Below, piece after piece: positions 61,607 through 64,000 of a stretch of 64,000 bases of DNA; the stretch's first letter is position 1; each line of letters begins with the position of its first letter. A program made the translations under genes and the position numbers. Location: contig NC_081407.1 of the NCBI RefSeq assembly GCF_030272615.1, positions 263,238,574 through 263,302,573 of the forward strand, in the 5' to 3' direction. The notes under the pieces are model-generated. The model had not been told where the DNA came from. It did no database searches and saw only the letters and a list, made by a program, of their open reading frames with translations. The stretch is from Cryptomeria japonica. Lineage: Eukaryota > Streptophyta > Pinopsida > Cupressales > Cupressaceae.

Positions 61607-63217
61607 TTAATCATCAATAATTAGCATGAAATATCTATCACCTTGTAAGCTTCTAGTTCTAGCTGGGCCACATAAATCAATGTGAATTAAATCAAGAGCA
61701 TCATTGGATTTTTCTAGAATACTTTTGAAACTAGCTCTAACTTGTTTTCCAAATTGACATTCCTTACAAATTGTATTATGAGGTTTCACAATTTTAGGTA
61801 GATCTCTAACTGCCTTAGAAGTACCGATTTTTACCATGCAATCAAAAATTACATGACATAGTCTCTTATGCCATAACCAACTTTCATCTATATGTGCAAT
61901 TAAGCATGCCTTTTCACTGTTATTCAAATGAAAGATATTTCCTCTAGTCTGATTACTGGCTGCAATTTCCAAACCAGTTCTATTCATAATTTTGCATTTT
62001 CCATTTTTAAATTGTAACTGAAATCCCTTCTCAACTAATTGACCAACACTTAAAATATTATGCTTTAATCCTCCAACATAGTAGACATTGTTAGTGTTAT
62101 GCTTACCATCAAGAGATATTGAACCTTTACCTTTGATTGAATAGGCTTTGTCATCTCCAAATCTTACTAAACCTCCATTGTATTCTTGAAAGTTCAAGAA
62201 TTTACCTTTGTCTCCAGTCATATGATGTGAGCATCCTGAGTCAATAATCCATTCATCCTTTGCTTCAACTTTAGCTGCTAGGGCTTGTTCTACCAGTTGA
62301 GCAGTAGGTGCCGGTTGATCTTCTATTATAGCAACAAAAACCCATCCGTTGTCTGCTAGATCCTCATCAGAATCATCAGTCACACCTTCATTAGCAATGT
62401 AACAAGATTTGTCTTTGTTCTTTTTAAATCTGTATCTCTGATATTCAGGATTAGGCTTGTATGTTCTTCTATCTTCTTCTCTTAGTCTAGCATGTCTATC
62501 AGGGCATCTTGAAGCCATATGACCAATCTTATTGCAATTAAAATATTTAAAGGGTGCTTTACCTTCATACTTACTTCCAATTGGACCTTTTGGCATTTTC
62601 CTTGCAAATAGTGCTTCAAGTTCTTCAAGCTCTTCATTCTTCTTTCTGGATTCTTCAAGTTCTCTTGCATAAAAGGCTCTCCAGTCTAATTTGTCAAATC
62701 ATGGAGTAGATGATGTTGATGCTTTAAAGGCCAAATTAGTCTTTATAGTAGCAACAAGACCAAATTCCTCAATTTCAAAGGCTGAAAGTTTTCCAATCAA
62801 TGTATCCCTAGTTACTAATGTATTAGGCATTGTTCTTAACTCATTTAGAGTAGTAACCTTCATTTTATATACCAGTGGCAAAGCTCTTAAGATTTCTGAA
62901 ACAATTTCATCCTCACTCAAGGTTCCTCCACAACACTTAATACCCAAAACAATTTCATTTACTCTTTCCATAAAAGTAGAAATCCTTTCATTTTCTTCCA
63001 TTTTCAGATGTTCATACCTAACTTGGAAGCTCTCAAGTTTTGCAATCTTGACTATGGAATCTCCTTCATTCAGTGTTTCCAAGTGATCCCAAATAGCTTT
63101 AGCAGTAGAGCTATCTAATAATCCCATGATTTGTTGATTTGATAATGTGCTCAAAAGTGCTTCTCTTGCTTTGCAATCATTCTCTTCATCTTTAGCTAAG
63201 GTAGTTGGAGCAGTCTA
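61607..63217 (-). pseudogene. gag-pol: Copia unit 2 gag, protease and integrase start
   Basis: Gag block 63154-62699, then 62596-61607, where the knuckle and protease lie in one frame. The knuckle has lost its first Cys (YFNCNKIGHMASRC). Protease WIIDSGCSHHMTG and the pre-integrase zone are intact, and the frame ends in the integrase core at 61607. Gag begins near 63217 after a TAG, again with no primer site or gag start. Confidence 0.9.
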
Positions 63218-63219
63218 AC

Positions 63220-63260
63220 CAGCTACAACAGTAGTATAACAGCTACAACAGCAGTATAAC
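63220..63260. repeat. 20-bp tandem repeat at gag/LTR 3 junction
   Basis: Two copies of AGCTACAACAGYAGTATAAC in direct succession replace the first 14 bp of the LTR as seen in LTR 1 and 2. This looks like filler added at a repair junction. Confidence 0.75.
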
Positions 63261-64000
63261 GGGTGAATCAGTTGTCTAATAAATTCAAACCAAAAACTTA
63301 TTAACCAACTTAATGCTTAATACTGGTAAACCAGTTAAGTATGCCGATAGACAGTGTTAACAGTAAATTGCTATACCGGTAAGGATTAATGCATGGAACA
63401 TAAACATAAAGTCATCCACAACACATGACACCAATATTTGTACGTGGAAACCCTATAAGGAGAAAAACCATGGTGGGAAACCTTACCCACAATCAGATGA
63501 TACTACTACAGATAGTAAGTGTACGTCAATGGGGTCTGCACATGTAGAAAGGCCAACAACCTAGAGCTCACTGCTCAATCACAAAATGGGAGTCACACTG
63601 GCTATAGTTGGATGGTTAAATCCAATAAGAATGTACTGCACAAAATAGCATCTTCATATGCTAGATTCAGCACTGGTGTAATGTTGATATGCTTCTACAA
63701 AAACCTAACTTCACCTTCAAATGATGTCTTCATGTATATTCCTGCTTGATCTCGCATATACCTTCACTTAATTCTTTTTTGCATTCCACATTTGATCTTA
63801 CAAATAAGATCTAACATTTATACCATACCCTAAGACCAATTTTAGTAGGTCGACTCTACAAGATATTAAAATAAAAACATTTTACAAACAATATAATATC
63901 CAATGCAATAACCGATTGAACATGTCAACTTAATGCATTTACAACAATAATAAATCACTTCCATAATGTACCATGTTGATCGAGAAAAGATAAACCTGCC
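63247..64000 (-). repeat. Copia array LTR 3, partial (cut by window end)
   Basis: Matches LTR 1 and 2 from GGGTGAATCAG (63261) onward at offset 10,896. The first 14 bases are replaced by the junction repeat. The right end is off-window. Confidence 0.9.

Larger units (their letters stand above)
52351..64000 (-). mobile_element. Head-to-tail Copia array: LTR-int-LTR-int-LTR
   Basis: Three LTRs start at 52351, 57799 and about 63247. Two internal regions lie between them. Coordinates repeat with a constant offset of 5,448 bp. Both internals read gag, protease, integrase, RT, RNase H on the minus strand. They share premature stops at matching sites (54071/59519, 54593/60041, 54602/60050, 55703/61151, 55946/61394, 56099/61547). 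A common LTR between the units implies unequal recombination or tandem duplication, and separate insertions do not explain it. The right end lies outside the window. Confidence 0.92.

Overview
The window is a repeat-dense stretch of plant nuclear DNA. I found no host gene, tRNA or rRNA. Almost every base that can be interpreted belongs to an LTR retrotransposon. The tRNA-Met-type primer sites, Gypsy and Copia domains, Sirevirus-like repeated polypurine tracts and stacked nested insertions point to a seed plant with a large genome. A gymnosperm is plausible, but nothing here proves it.

Region 1 (1-18567) holds two nested elements. A short Gypsy-type element on the minus strand (1-5378, left LTR cut by the window edge) carries one intact 767-codon gag-protease ORF and no reverse transcriptase or integrase, which is a TR-GAG layout. 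It sits inside the 5' LTR of a LARD-type element (5379-18567, plus strand) with LTRs of about 4.9 kb around a 3.9 kb non-coding interior. At 18568-21360 there is unassigned sequence and then a decayed Gypsy protease-RT remnant.

Region 2 (21684-44545) is a stack. An old LTR fragment is split by element C (21863-44468, minus strand). C is itself split by element B (24248-32240, plus; duplication CTTAT on both sides) and element D (32417-40174, minus; duplication AAAAG on both sides). B, C and D share one unusual plan. They have Copia/Sirevirus-like LTR ends, a gag-like ORF1 with four or five CCHC knuckles, and an ORF2 of about 1,080-1,130 codons that I do not recognise. None has protease, integrase, RT or RNase H. 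A fourth relative, E (about 50.7-52.35 kb, plus), is a fragment. This pol-less family is the best candidate for an undescribed system.

Region 3 (44546-49109) is a 5'-truncated, decayed Copia pol (plus) with its 3' LTR. It contains a 2 x 230 bp tandem duplication. At 49174-50601 there is an LTR related to that of B, in the opposite orientation.

Region 4 (52351-64000) is a head-to-tail Copia array on the minus strand: LTR, internal, LTR, internal, LTR (cut by the window end). Its period is 5,448 bp. Both internal copies share the same premature stops and lack a primer site and the gag start, so an already defective unit was duplicated.

Likely working relationship (inference): the TR-GAG, LARD and B/C/D/E elements lack their own polymerase and would need enzymes supplied in trans. 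The Copia-like ends of B/C/D match those of the Copia elements in regions 3 and 4.
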